This document shows positions 26,764 to 36,107 of a DNA stretch of 64,000 nt, piece after piece. Each line of letters opens with the position of its first letter. Positions within the stretch are counted from its first letter, which is position 1. The stretch comes from JAWKRB01 sp041389885. GTDB lineage: Bacteria > Myxococcota_A > Polyangia > Polyangiales > Ga0077539. The DNA is taken from contig JAWKRB010000009.1 of assembly GCA_041389885.1 (NCBI GenBank), positions 124,001 to 188,000 on the forward strand. Reading direction: 5' to 3'. A model generated the notes under the pieces. The model was not told the DNA's origin, did no database searches, and saw only the letters and a list, made by a program, of their open reading frames with translations. The position numbers and the translations under genes were made by a program.

Positions 26764-27441
26764 CTACTGGCCCGCAGGGGAGTCTGTGCGGGGGTGCGGG
26801 GTGCCTCCGCCGGCCGCGGGCCGGGCGGCAGGTCGGGCCGCGGGGCGCGAGCCTCCGGCGGCCGGCGCGGGCGTCTCGGCCGGCGCGTCGCCGCTGTGCT
26901 GCCGGTTGTACTCCTGGATCACACGATCGGTGAGGTCGATGTGCGTCGGAGAGAACACCACGGCGCCCTGATCGAGGATCAGCGTGAAGCCCTCGGAGTT
27001 GCCGAACTGCCGCACGACGCCCTGGAGGTTCACCAGGATCTGCTTGGTGAGCTCGGCCTCCCGCTGCGCGAGCTGCTGCTGGTACTCGAGGTAGTTCTTC
27101 GACAGGCCCTCGAAGGCCTGCTGGTACTCCCCCATCCGCTTCTGCAGGGCCGCGGCCGAGAGCACGTTGCGCTGCTTCTCGATCTCTTCCTTCTGTCGCT
27201 TCAGGCCCTGCTGCCGTCGGTTCAGGTCCTCTTGGAGCTTCTCGAACTGCGCCTTGAGCTGGTTCTTCGCGCGGCGACCGTCGTTCGTCTCGAGCAGCGC
27301 GCGCTGCATGTCGACGACGGCGACGCGGAGCTGGGCGTAGACCCTCGGTGCGCCAAACGCCAGCAGCGCGGCGACGAGGAATGCGACGAGCCGGCTGCGG
27401 CCTCGTTCAGATGCGGGTGCGGAGAGTGCGCTTCGTGCCAC
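26764..27441 (-). CDS. skp: Periplasmic OmpH/Skp-family chaperone
   Basis: Periplasmic chaperone for unfolded outer-membrane proteins on their way to BamA. From GTG 27441, with GAGGAG 11-12 bases upstream, the protein has 225 residues: a signal peptide (RLVAFLVAALLAFGAPRVYAQ), the family's N-terminal strand (LRVAVVDMQRALLETNDG), a long coiled-coil arm (LKAQFEKLQEDLNRRQQ through QREAELTKQI) and the closing segment VVRQFGNSEGFTLILDQGAVVF. The C-terminal ~35 residues are an Ala/Pro/Gly/Arg-rich tail not typical of Skp. A TTG start six codons earlier is possible but fits the ribosome site less well. In many bacteria skp sits beside bamA; here bamA is about 14 kb away. Confidence 0.9.
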   Translation of the reverse strand: MARSALSAPASERGRSRLVAFLVAALLAFGAPRVYAQLRVAVVDMQRALLETNDGRRAKNQLKAQFEKLQEDLNRRQQGLKRQKEEIEKQRNVLSAAALQKRMGEYQQAFEGLSKNYLEYQQQLAQREAELTKQILVNLQGVVRQFGNSEGFTLILDQGAVVFSPTHIDLTDRVIQEYNRQHSGDAPAETPAPAAGGSRPAARPAARPAAGGGTPHPRTDSPAGQ

Positions 27442-27470
27442 GTAAAACCTGCTCCTCAAAAGGGCCGCGA

Positions 27471-27499
27471 CGCTTACATGCCGCGTTCCGAGGGGTCAA
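27471..27499 (-). promoter_or_regulatory. Likely skp promoter
   Basis: On the minus strand TTGACC (27499-27494), a 17-base spacer and TAAGCG (27476-27471), about 30 bases upstream of the skp GTG start. Confidence 0.5.
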
Positions 27500-27551
27500 G
27501 GACCGAGGCGCCGTGACGGCGGATTCAGCTGCGTTGAAGGTCTGAGGCGGG

Positions 27552-27743
27552 TCAGAATCGGATGCTGTTCTCCACCCGAAAGCGGATCCATTTGTAGCCG
27601 AGGTAGGCGCTCACGCCGAGGCCCACGGCGCCTGCGATGGGCGCGCCCGCCGCGATCACCACCGCCGACCCCGCCGCGGTGGCCGCCGCGGTCATCGCCT
27701 TGCGCTGCGCCTCTGACTTCTTGCTCTCTTGTGCGGACGCCAT
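27552..27743 (-). CDS. Small membrane protein
   Basis: A 63-residue protein from ATG 27743, preceded by a strong ribosome site GGGAGGTGA. The N-terminus is charged (ASAQESKKSEAQRKAM), followed by a Gly/Ala-rich hydrophobic stretch (AAGSAVVIAAGAPIAGAVGLGVSAYLGY) and a basic end (KWIRFRVENSIRF). This is one long or two short membrane helices. It lies two bases after the ugd stop on the same strand, so the genes are cotranscribed. No family is recognised; a partner in polysaccharide export or in the UDP-glucuronate pathway is conceivable from position only. Confidence 0.65.
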   Translation of the reverse strand: MASAQESKKSEAQRKAMTAAATAAGSAVVIAAGAPIAGAVGLGVSAYLGYKWIRFRVENSIRF

Positions 27744-27745
27744 GG

Positions 27746-29086
<1,341 letters not shown>

Positions 29087-29101
29087 GGGTGGTCTGTGCC
29101 G

Positions 29102-29131
29102 CTGCTACCACCGTCCCGCCGCGGGTCGCAA
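29102..29131 (-). promoter_or_regulatory. Possible ugd promoter
   Basis: On the minus strand TTGCGA (29131-29126), an 18-base spacer and TAGCAG (29107-29102), 15 bases ahead of the ugd ATG and inside the short gap after the upstream kinase gene. Confidence 0.4.
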
Positions 29132-29145
29132 GGACGAGCGCCCCG

Positions 29146-30120
29146 CTACCGAAGCCACCGCGTCGCCCAGGCGGCGGCGAGCAGCAGCAGCGACGCCGCG
29201 GCGAGGGCCGCCCACACCCACGCGCGAGGCCGAGGCGCGGCGGCGGGCGTGTCGGCGTCGGGCGCGGGCGCCGGGCCCTTGCCCGCCAGCGCGTCGGCGA
29301 GGGCGTCGGCGAGGGCGCCGCCGCTCTGGAACCGGCGCTCGGGGTCTCGGTGCAGCGCCACCTCGCACCAGCGGTCGAGGGTCGCGGGCAGCCCCGGCAC
29401 GCGGCTCGTGGGCGGCGGGATTCTCGCCGACAGGATCTCGACGAAGAGGTCGGCGATCTTTCGCTCGACGAAGGGCGCCTCGCCCAGGAGCAGCTCGTAC
29501 GCGATCACCGCGAGCGACCAGAGGTCCGCGCGGTGGTCAACGTCGCGCGAGGAGCGGATCTGCTCCGGCGCCATGTACAGCGGCGTGCCCAGGAGGGTGT
29601 CGGCGGCGGTGCGCAGACCGTCCATCAACATCCGGTCGGTCACCTTGGCGAAGCCGAAATCGAGCACCTTCACGCGCACGCCCTCGCCGCGGAGCACGAA
29701 GACGTTGTCAGGCTTGAGGTCGCGGTGGATCACGCCCCGCCCGTGCGCGTCGTCCAGCGCGGCGCCGATCTGCCTCACCACCGAGACGGCGTCCGCGGCG
29801 GACAGGGGGCCGCGCTCGACGACCCGCTCGAGGCTCTCGCCCTCCAGGAGCTCCATGGCGATCCAGGGGCGCCCGTCGAGCACGCCGGAGCCGAGGACGG
29901 TCACCACGTTCGGGTGCCGGAGCGAGAGCGTCGTGCGGGCCTCGCGCTCGAAGCGCTGCACCTGCACGCCGTCGTCGATGAACTCGGCCTTCAGGACCTT
30001 CACCGCGCAGGCGCCGCCGTCGAGGGTGTCGGTGCCCTGAAAGACCTCGCCCATCGAGCCCACGGCGAGGGGGGCGTCGATGCGCCAGCGGTCGTCGAGT
30101 ACGGTGCCGAGGGGGACCAA
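29146..30120 (-). CDS. Tail-anchored Ser/Thr protein kinase
   Basis: A 324-residue Hanks-type kinase. I chose TTG 30120 (MVPLGTVLDDRWRID), which sits 11 bases after a -10-like TACAAC; longer frames upstream read Arg/Ala-rich sequence overlapping the divergent gene. Kinase motifs: Lys in CAVKVLK, HRDLKPDNVF, DFGFAK and GTPLYMAPEQ. The Gly-rich loop reads LAVGSMGEVF, with the first Gly replaced by Ala. After the kinase domain there is an Ala/Pro linker and a C-terminal helix (WVWAALAAASLLLLAAAW) ending WATRWLR, with no outer domain. It is divergent from the nucleotidyltransferase and upstream of ugd, so control of surface polysaccharide synthesis is a plausible but unproven role. Confidence 0.85.
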   Translation of the reverse strand: MVPLGTVLDDRWRIDAPLAVGSMGEVFQGTDTLDGGACAVKVLKAEFIDDGVQVQRFEREARTTLSLRHPNVVTVLGSGVLDGRPWIAMELLEGESLERVVERGPLSAADAVSVVRQIGAALDDAHGRGVIHRDLKPDNVFVLRGEGVRVKVLDFGFAKVTDRMLMDGLRTAADTLLGTPLYMAPEQIRSSRDVDHRADLWSLAVIAYELLLGEAPFVERKIADLFVEILSARIPPPTSRVPGLPATLDRWCEVALHRDPERRFQSGGALADALADALAGKGPAPAPDADTPAAAPRPRAWVWAALAAASLLLLAAAWATRWLR

Positions 30121-30131
30121 GATCGACCGGC

Positions 30132-30161
30132 GTTGTAGTGGGTGCCGCGGCCGTCGGGCAA
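30132..30161 (-). promoter_or_regulatory. Likely promoter of the tail-anchored kinase
   Basis: On the minus strand TTGCCC (30161-30156), an 18-base spacer and TACAAC (30137-30132), ending 11 bases before the TTG start at 30120. It supports that start and a nearly leaderless mRNA. Confidence 0.45.
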
Positions 30162-30216
30162 ACCCGATCGCCGCTTTCGCTCGCGGGAGATTCGCCAGAG
30201 GGCCGCGGGGCGTTGC

Positions 30217-31179
30217 ATGAAGCCTCGAATGAACGTGACGCACGCGATGGTCCTCTGCGCGGGGCTCGGCACGCGGCTCAGGCCGCTCACCGACGAGCGC
30301 CCCAAGCCCCTCGTCCCGGTGCGAGACCGGCCCCTCGCGGCGTGGGCCATGGAGCGCCTCGCGGGCGCCGGCGCGCGCCACCTCGTCGCCAACGCGCACC
30401 ACCTCGCCGAGCAGATCGAGCCCGCCCTCGCGCCCTGGGCGTCGCGCCTGGGCGCGTCGCTCACCGTGCTCCGCGAGGCCGAGCTCCTCGGCACGGGCGG
30501 AGGGATCCTCAACGCCCTCCCGGCCCTCGGCGACGACTTCTTCGTCTTCAACGGCGACGTGCTCGCCGCCCCCGACCTCGCCGCGGCCGCCGCGGCGCAC
30601 CGCGCCACCGACGCGTGGATGACCCTGGTGCTGCGCCACGACCCCCGAGCCGAGCGCCTGGGCGCCATCGAGGTCGACGGCGAGGGCCGCGTGCGCCGGA
30701 TCCTGGGCGAGGGCGCCGCCCCTGACGCGCCCGTGAGGGCGTGCCTCTTCACCGGCGTGTACGTGGTGTCGCGCCGGGTCGCCGACGACCTCCCCCGCGC
30801 CGGGTGCGTGGTGCGCCACACCCTCCGGCGACTCCTCGCGCGCGGCGAGCGCGTGAGCGCCGTGGTCGACGACGGCGCGTGGCACGACCTCGGGACGCCC
30901 GAGAGCTACGCGAGGGCCCAATTCTCGATGCTTCGAGGAGAGCTCCAGGGCTTCGAGGCGTCACCCGACGCGCAGTATCGCGGCCCCGACGTCTCGATCG
31001 AAGCGGGGGTCGACGTGGCCGGTCCGACTGTGCTGGGCACGGGAGCCCGAGTTCGTGGTAAGGGGCGGATCCAGAGGGTGATCGCCTGGCCAGGCGCCGA
31101 GGTCGTCGCCCCATGCAGCGATCAGATCGTCACGCCGCGGAGCGTCGTTCACCTGCCAACTCCTGGCGAGGGTGCTTGA
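30217..31179 (+). CDS. Sugar-1-phosphate nucleotidyltransferase (MurU/mannose-1-P type)
   Basis: A 320-residue protein from ATG 30217 (an alternative ATG lies four codons on). The nucleotidyltransferase signature is clear: AMVLCAGLGTRLRPLTDERPK, the lysine region PKPLVPV, and the metal Asp in FVFNGDVLA; GTGGGILNAL and HDLGTPESY are also typical. The C-terminal ~70 residues look like a short left-handed helix (DVSIEAGVDVAGPTVLG). Substrate could be mannose-1-P, glucose-1-P or N-acetylmuramate-1-P; the sequence alone does not decide. It is divergent from the kinase and upstream of rplC. Confidence 0.85.
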   Translation: MKPRMNVTHAMVLCAGLGTRLRPLTDERPKPLVPVRDRPLAAWAMERLAGAGARHLVANAHHLAEQIEPALAPWASRLGASLTVLREAELLGTGGGILNALPALGDDFFVFNGDVLAAPDLAAAAAAHRATDAWMTLVLRHDPRAERLGAIEVDGEGRVRRILGEGAAPDAPVRACLFTGVYVVSRRVADDLPRAGCVVRHTLRRLLARGERVSAVVDDGAWHDLGTPESYARAQFSMLRGELQGFEASPDAQYRGPDVSIEAGVDVAGPTVLGTGARVRGKGRIQRVIAWPGAEVVAPCSDQIVTPRSVVHLPTPGEGA

Positions 31180-31203
31180 CGAGGAGAACCATCTCCGTAT
31201 AGT
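31176..31203 (+). promoter_or_regulatory. rplC operon promoter
   Basis: TTGACG (31176-31181), a 16-base spacer and TATAGT (31198-31203), the best sigma-70-like match seen in the window. It overlaps the last codons of the preceding gene and lies about 28 bases before the rplC ATG, which has its own GAGGA site. Confidence 0.65.
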
Positions 31204-31231
31204 CCGCGGCCCTCTCGACCCGAGGATACTC

Positions 31232-31933
31232 ATGAATACCCACCTTGGTCTCATTGGCAAGAAGCTCGGCTGTACGCAGATCTTCACCAGCTCCGGCAAC
31301 GTCTCCCGCGTCACCGTCGTTGAGGCGGGTCCGTGCCTGGTGGTCCGCAAGCGCTCCGTCGAGAAGGACGGATACGTCGCGATTCAGGTCGCGTTCGGCG
31401 AGCGCAGGGCGAAGCTCACCAGCCGCCCCCTCCAGGGCTACTACGAGAAGAACGGCGTCGCCGCGCGCACGGTCACGAACAGCAAGGGCCGCGAGGTCCA
31501 GGTGTACCCGCGCCACCTGCGCGAGCTCCGGCTGTCGGCCGAAGACGCCGCGAAGTTCGAGCCCGGCTCGACGATCTCCATCGGCGACGTGTTCAAGGTC
31601 GGCCAGTTCGTCGACGTCTCGGGCACCAGCAAGGGCCGCGGCTTCGCGGGCGTGTTCAAGCGCCACCACTTCGCGGGCATGGTCAGCACCCACGGCACGC
31701 ACGAGTACTTCCGCCACGGCGGCTCGATCGGCACGAACATGACCCCGGGTCGCACGCTGCCGGGCAAGAAGATGCCGGGTCACCTCGGCGCCTCGCGCTC
31801 CACCATGCTGAACCTCAAGATCGCCGCGCTCGACACCGAGCAGCACCTCGTGCTCATCGAGGGCTCGGTCCCCGGGCCGAACAACGGCCTGGTCAGCGTG
31901 CGCGGCGCCGTCAAGGCGGGCCGGCACGCCTGA
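31232..31933 (+). CDS. rplC: 50S ribosomal protein L3
   Basis: Large-subunit protein that binds 23S rRNA near the peptidyl-transferase centre. From ATG 31232 (GAGGA seven bases upstream) the protein has 233 residues, slightly longer than E. coli L3 (209). Signatures are GLIGKKLGCTQIF, GTSKGRGFAGVFKRHHF, GGSIGTNMTPGRTLPGKKMPGHLG and EGSVPGPNNGLVSV. In E. coli the loop GSIGQNQTPG carries Gln150, the site methylated by PrmB; here that position is Met. The gene is not in the usual S10 cluster (no rpsJ before it, no rplD, rplW or rplB after it) but heads an operon with rlmE and has its own promoter. Confidence 0.95.
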   Translation: MNTHLGLIGKKLGCTQIFTSSGNVSRVTVVEAGPCLVVRKRSVEKDGYVAIQVAFGERRAKLTSRPLQGYYEKNGVAARTVTNSKGREVQVYPRHLRELRLSAEDAAKFEPGSTISIGDVFKVGQFVDVSGTSKGRGFAGVFKRHHFAGMVSTHGTHEYFRHGGSIGTNMTPGRTLPGKKMPGHLGASRSTMLNLKIAALDTEQHLVLIEGSVPGPNNGLVSVRGAVKAGRHA

Positions 31934-31943
31934 TTCGACCGTC

Positions 31944-32561
31944 GTGAAGCCGGGACGAAAGCCCGACCCCTTCACCGCGAAGGCGCAGAAGCAAGGCTTC
32001 CCCGCGCGCTCCGTCTTCAAGCTCGAAGAGATCGACCGGCGCTGTCAGCTCCTTCGCCCCGGCATGCGGGTGATGGACCTCGGCGCCGCGCCCGGCTCCT
32101 GGAGCCGCTACATCGCGCAGCGCGTCGGGCCCAAGGGGCACGTCTTCGCCCTCGACCTCAATCCCCTCAAGGTCGGCTCGCCGCAGATCGAGTTCGAGCA
32201 GCTCGACCTCTTCGAGGCGCCCCTCGACTACCTCGCGGCCAAGGGCCCCTTCGACCTCGTCGTGTCCGACATCGCGCCGCACACCACGGGCGTGCGCGAG
32301 GCCGACGCGGCGAGCAGCGAGCTGCTGGTCGAGCGATGCCTCGACGTCGCCGACGCGTGCCTCGCGCCGGGGGGATCCTTCGTCGCGAAGATCTTCGTCG
32401 GCGCGGGCTTCGAGGCCGTGCGCGCGCGGATGCGGGGGGCCTTCGAGACCGTGCGGGTGCTCAAGCCCGAGGCCTCGCGCAAGGAGAGCGTCGAGATCTT
32501 CCTCGTCGGCCTGCGCCGCAAGGCCCCCGCGCCGACCTCCGGGCCGACCGGGGCCGCGTGA
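31944..32561 (+). CDS. rlmE: 23S rRNA 2'-O-ribose methyltransferase RlmE (FtsJ)
   Basis: Methylates the 2'-OH of U2552 in the 23S A-loop using SAM. The 205 residues from GTG 31944 match E. coli RrmJ (209). The K-D-K-E tetrad is visible in ARSVFKLEEID, VSDIAPHTTG, FVAKIFVG and KESVEIFLVG, and the SAM loop is VMDLGAAPGSWSRY. A ~12-residue Pro/Thr tail follows the catalytic domain. It begins 10 bases after rplC and overlaps the next gene by four bases (GTGA), so ribosomal protein and rRNA modification are cotranscribed. Confidence 0.94.
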   Translation: MKPGRKPDPFTAKAQKQGFPARSVFKLEEIDRRCQLLRPGMRVMDLGAAPGSWSRYIAQRVGPKGHVFALDLNPLKVGSPQIEFEQLDLFEAPLDYLAAKGPFDLVVSDIAPHTTGVREADAASSELLVERCLDVADACLAPGGSFVAKIFVGAGFEAVRARMRGAFETVRVLKPEASRKESVEIFLVGLRRKAPAPTSGPTGAA

Positions 32562-33508
32562 TCCTCTGCTTCGGCGAGGCGCTGGTCGACCTCTACGCGC
32601 TGCCCCTCGGGGCGTCGGTCGAGGGCGCCGAGTGCTTCGCGCCCCGCCCCGGCGGCGCCCCGGCGAACGTTGCCATCACCCTCGCGAGGCTCGGCGCGCC
32701 CAGCGCGTTCGCGGGCGCCGTGGGGCGCGACGGCCACGGCGAGCGCCTCGTCTCCGCCATGCGAGGCGCCGGCGTCGACACCTCCGCCGTGCAGCGCCTC
32801 GCCGCGCGCACGGGGATCACCTTCGTCAGCGCGCGGGGCGACGCGCGCAGCTTTCTCTTCTACCGCGTGGGCGGCGCCGACTACGCGCCCTCCGTCGACG
32901 CGCTCGCGCCCGCCGCCCGCGCCCTCGACGCGGCGTGGATCCTCCTGGGCAGCAGCGTGTTCGTCACCGATGCCCTCGCGGCCTGCGCCCGCCGGCTGCT
33001 CGCAGACGCCGCGGCGCGCGGCGCGCGGGTCGCGGTCGACCTCAACGTGCGGGCGCACCTCGGCGCCGACGAGGCGACGATGCGCGACGGCGTCGCGCTG
33101 CTGCTCGAGCGCGCCTCCCTGGTGAAGGCCAGCGACGACGACCTGCGCGCCCTCGCGATGCCCGACGACGCCGCGACGCTCGCGTCTCGCCTCAGGACCG
33201 GCTCCCTCGCGGTGGTGACCCGCGGCGCGAGGGGCTGGGAGGCCGCGTGGGGAGAGCGCCGATGGCGCGGCGAGGCCGAGCGCGTCGAGGCCGTCGACGC
33301 GACGGGCGCGGGCGACGCGTTCACCGCGGGTCTCCTCGCGACGCTCTGGCGAGGGCCGTGGGGCGAGGGCGTCATCGAGGCCGCGCTGCGGAGGGCCGCG
33401 GCGCTCGGCGCCCTCGCGGTGACGAAGATGGGCGCGGTCGAGGCGCTCGCGGGTGAGGCGCTGGCAGAGGCTTTCGCGCGTGCGCGCGCAGGGGATGACT
33501 CAGCATGA
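32558..33508 (+). CDS. PfkB-family carbohydrate kinase (fructokinase-like)
   Basis: A 316-residue ribokinase-fold kinase from GTG 32558, overlapping rlmE by GTGA. The two PfkB signatures are present: FAPRPGGAPANVAITLARLGA with GAVGRDGHGERL near the N-terminus, and VDATGAGDAFTAGLLA with the catalytic Asp near the C-terminus. DLNVRAHL resembles the substrate lid region of fructokinases. Substrate (fructose, ribose or another sugar or nucleoside) is not decided by sequence. Its place between an rRNA methyltransferase and a DUF971 gene gives no clear functional hint. Confidence 0.88.
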   Translation: MILCFGEALVDLYALPLGASVEGAECFAPRPGGAPANVAITLARLGAPSAFAGAVGRDGHGERLVSAMRGAGVDTSAVQRLAARTGITFVSARGDARSFLFYRVGGADYAPSVDALAPAARALDAAWILLGSSVFVTDALAACARRLLADAAARGARVAVDLNVRAHLGADEATMRDGVALLLERASLVKASDDDLRALAMPDDAATLASRLRTGSLAVVTRGARGWEAAWGERRWRGEAERVEAVDATGAGDAFTAGLLATLWRGPWGEGVIEAALRRAAALGALAVTKMGAVEALAGEALAEAFARARAGDDSA

Positions 33509-33861
33509 ACCACGAGAAGACGATGACGACCCCGACGGCGGTGAGGGCGCCGGTCGGGGCGGCGGTGTTCGAGATCGACTGGGCCGACGGGGTCACCGGG
33601 GCGATCCCCAACGAGCTCTTGCGGGCGTACTGCCCGTGCGCGGGCTGCCAGGGTCACACGGGGACGATCCGTTACCTCGCGGGCGGCAACAGCGTCATCG
33701 AGGGGATCGAAGAGGTCGGCGCCTACGCGCTCGGCATCACCTGGGGCGACGGCCACGCGTCGGGGATCTACACGTTTCGCTACCTCCGGCGCCTCGGCGA
33801 GCTCGCGGCCGACCCCTCGTTCGCGCGCGCGCACCCGGAGATCCCCCGGGCGCAGACCTGA
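33505..33861 (+). CDS. DUF971 / GBBH-like N-terminal domain protein
   Basis: A 118-residue protein from ATG 33505, overlapping the kinase stop (ATGA). The core is the DUF971 domain, as found at the N-terminus of gamma-butyrobetaine hydroxylases and in small Fe-S-related proteins: FEIDWADGVTGAIPNELLRAYCPCAGC, IEEVGAYALGITWGDGHASGIYTF and YLRRLGEL. Two Cys in CPCAGC probably bind metal. Stand-alone members are linked to iron-sulphur cluster protein assembly in some bacteria; here that is only family knowledge. It closes the rplC-rlmE-pfkB operon. Confidence 0.85.
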   Translation: MNHEKTMTTPTAVRAPVGAAVFEIDWADGVTGAIPNELLRAYCPCAGCQGHTGTIRYLAGGNSVIEGIEEVGAYALGITWGDGHASGIYTFRYLRRLGELAADPSFARAHPEIPRAQT

Positions 33862-33870
33862 CCGTCGCGG

Positions 33871-33900
33871 TTGAAGGGAAGGGGGGCCGTGCGGTAGGGA
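33871..33900 (+). promoter_or_regulatory. Likely promoter of the L,D-transpeptidase gene
   Basis: TTGAAG (33871-33876), an 18-base spacer and TAGGGA (33895-33900), nine bases before the TTG start at 33910. Confidence 0.45.
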
Positions 33901-33909
33901 GGGCGTGCT

Positions 33910-35493
33910 TTGCGTCACTCCCTCCCCATCGTCGCCGCCGCGCTGGCGGCCTGCTCCCGACCGACGCCGCCGACCGACGCCTCGATCGACCGCCCGCGGC
34001 CGCGGCCCGACATCGTCGACGTTCAGCCCGACGTCGTGCGCATCGTCGACACAGGTCCGAGCTTCACCCCGCCTGAGGAGATCGTCTCGATGTCGATCTT
34101 CACGCCGGTGCGGCGAGAGCCCCGACGCGACGCGCAGACCATCGGGTACATGCGCGCGGGCGCCGTCACCGGCGTCGAGAGCGGTCCGCACGGGCGCGAG
34201 GGTTGCCCCGTGCGCCGAGGTCACCCCGAGGGCGGCTGGTACAGGGTCACCGGCGGCGGGTACGTGTGCGTGGGCGGCTCCCTCGCCGAGCCCTGGCCCC
34301 AGCGCCATTTCATGTCGCAGGCGCAGCCCGACCTCGACGCCTCGCTGCCGTACCAGTACGCGATCAACTACGGCCGAACGATCATGTATCGGCACCTGCC
34401 GTCCCGCGCCGAGGTCCGCGAGCACGAGCCCTGGCGCTTCGAGCGGCGCGACCCCGACGCCGGCGCGACGGCCGCGGTCGAGGCCGACGCGGGAGGCCGG
34501 CGGGCGCGTCGCGAGCCCGAAGACGCGGGGGTGATTCGCCTGTCAGACCTCCGCGGCGAGCGCGGCGGCCCCGTCGTGCGGCGCCTGCTCTCGGGGATGT
34601 ACATCTCCCTCGACCGCCGCGTGCTCGACCGCGAGACGGGCGAGCGCTACTGGCACACGCAGACCGGCGCCTACGTGCGCGACTCGCGGCTCTCGATGCT
34701 GCGCAACGTCTCGACCTTTCAGGGCGTCGAGCTCACCGACGGCGGGCATCGACTGCCGGTCGCGTGGATGGTGAGCGAGCAGGGGTTCTCGTATCGCCTC
34801 TCGCCGACGCGCCGCGGCGCCTCGTACCACCGACGCATGCCGCGGCTGGCCTACGCCCCGCTGCTCGACGAGCCGCCCGTGCAGATCGGCACGCAGACCT
34901 ACTACCCGATGGCCGACGGCCTCGCGATGAACGCGCGCAACGTGCGGAGGGCGACGCGGCGCGACCCCCCCGCGGGCATCGGTGAGCGAGAGCGCTGGTT
35001 CGACGTCGACCTCGACGAGCAGGTGCTGGTGGCCTACGAGGGCGCGCGCCCGGTGTACGCCACGCTCGTGTCGTCGGGGCGCCGCGACAACCCGCGCGCG
35101 TCGGAGCGCTTCGAGACGCCCACCGGCAGCTTTCGGGTCTACGCGAAGCACATCACCACCACGATGGACGGCGACACCGCCTCCGACGGCCCGTACTCGA
35201 TCGAAGACGTGCCGTGGGTGATGTACTTCCGCGACAACTACGCGATGCACGGCGCGTTCTGGCACCAGTACTACGGCTGGCGCATGTCGCACGGCTGCGT
35301 GAACCTCGCGCCCCTCGACGCGCGCTGGGTGTTCGGCTTCGCCGACCCGCAGGTGCCGCGGGGGTGGCACGGCGTGTACGTGCGCGAGGGCATGACGGGG
35401 TCTCGCATCGAGCTGCGCCACTCGCGGCAGAACGCGCGCGAGGAGGGCCGTCCCTCGGGCGCCGCGCGCGCCATGCAGGTCACCGGAGGCTGA
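33910..35493 (+). CDS. L,D-transpeptidase (YkuD) lipoprotein
   Basis: A 527-residue protein from TTG 33910. The leader RHSLPIVAAALAAC ends in a lipobox. A large middle region with SH3-like strands (YMRAGAVTGVESGPHGREGC, GGWYRVTGGGYVCVGG) precedes the YkuD domain in the last ~150 residues, where QVLVAYEGARPVYATLVSSG opens the fold and HGAFWHQYYGWRMSHGCVNL supplies the catalytic His and Cys (S-H-G-C-V-N). These enzymes form 3-3 peptidoglycan cross-links or attach lipoproteins to the wall in the periplasm. A Lys/Glu/Asp-rich insert (residues ~180-200) is not part of the family. The gene is convergent with the CBS protein, 10 bases away. Confidence 0.9.
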   Translation: MRHSLPIVAAALAACSRPTPPTDASIDRPRPRPDIVDVQPDVVRIVDTGPSFTPPEEIVSMSIFTPVRREPRRDAQTIGYMRAGAVTGVESGPHGREGCPVRRGHPEGGWYRVTGGGYVCVGGSLAEPWPQRHFMSQAQPDLDASLPYQYAINYGRTIMYRHLPSRAEVREHEPWRFERRDPDAGATAAVEADAGGRRARREPEDAGVIRLSDLRGERGGPVVRRLLSGMYISLDRRVLDRETGERYWHTQTGAYVRDSRLSMLRNVSTFQGVELTDGGHRLPVAWMVSEQGFSYRLSPTRRGASYHRRMPRLAYAPLLDEPPVQIGTQTYYPMADGLAMNARNVRRATRRDPPAGIGERERWFDVDLDEQVLVAYEGARPVYATLVSSGRRDNPRASERFETPTGSFRVYAKHITTTMDGDTASDGPYSIEDVPWVMYFRDNYAMHGAFWHQYYGWRMSHGCVNLAPLDARWVFGFADPQVPRGWHGVYVREGMTGSRIELRHSRQNAREEGRPSGAARAMQVTGG

Positions 35494-35503
35494 CGCCCGA
35501 GCG

Positions 35504-35914
35504 CTACTTGGCGAGGCGCGTGTGCAGCAGGTCGGCGAGGGCGGTGAGGGCGTCGACCGTCGTGAACACGCCCACGACCTTGCCGTTGTCGACCACGATC
35601 GCGGAGCCGTACCGGTGCTCGGCCATGGTGCTCACCACCTCGTCGAGGCTGGCGTCGGGGGAGACGGTGTAGGGGGCCTGGGTCATCGCGTCCTCGACCG
35701 AGACCTTGCCGGGGTCGACGTCGCGCAGCGTCTCGATCAGGGCCAGGTCGCGATCGGAGATCACGCCCACCAACCGCCCACCCTCGAGCACCGGGAGGTG
35801 CCGAACGTGGTGCTCGCGCAGGAGCTTGTGCGCGACCTCGAGGGTCTGGTCCCTCCCGACGGTGTAGGGGGTCGTGCTCATGTAGCGCGCGATGCGCGGA
35901 ATCGGCTTGGTCAT
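35504..35914 (-). CDS. Tandem CBS-domain protein
   Basis: A 136-residue protein from ATG 35914 with a good ribosome site (GGAGGATTTTCG before the ATG). It consists of two CBS domains: IARYMSTTPYTVGRDQTLE...HHVRHLPVLEGGRLVGVISDRD and DAMTQAPYTVSPDASLDEV...YGSAIVVDNGKVVGVFTTVD. CBS pairs bind adenosine nucleotides and regulate partners. There is no other domain, so it is a stand-alone energy or nucleotide sensor with an unknown target. The 190-base region to the divergent rnj gene holds no other gene. Confidence 0.88.
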   Translation of the reverse strand: MTKPIPRIARYMSTTPYTVGRDQTLEVAHKLLREHHVRHLPVLEGGRLVGVISDRDLALIETLRDVDPGKVSVEDAMTQAPYTVSPDASLDEVVSTMAEHRYGSAIVVDNGKVVGVFTTVDALTALADLLHTRLAK

Positions 35915-36053
35915 CGAAAATCCTCCTCGCTCCGTGCTGAGCAATTGCCCGGCCAGCGCGAAGTCCCCGCGACGCCTTTGGGGCCTGGCCCAGCAATACG
36001 AACGCCTTGCGCCGCCGCGCGATCGATGTGCGCGCGGCGCACGAGGATGCGCC

Positions 36054-36083
36054 TTGACCGGCGTGCGAGCGGCGGCGTAGGGT
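36054..36083 (+). promoter_or_regulatory. rnj promoter
   Basis: TTGACC (36054-36059), an 18-base spacer and TAGGGT (36078-36083), about 25 bases before the RNase J ATG. Confidence 0.55.
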
Positions 36084-36107
36084 CCGCCCTTTGCTGGAAG
36101 CACCGCC

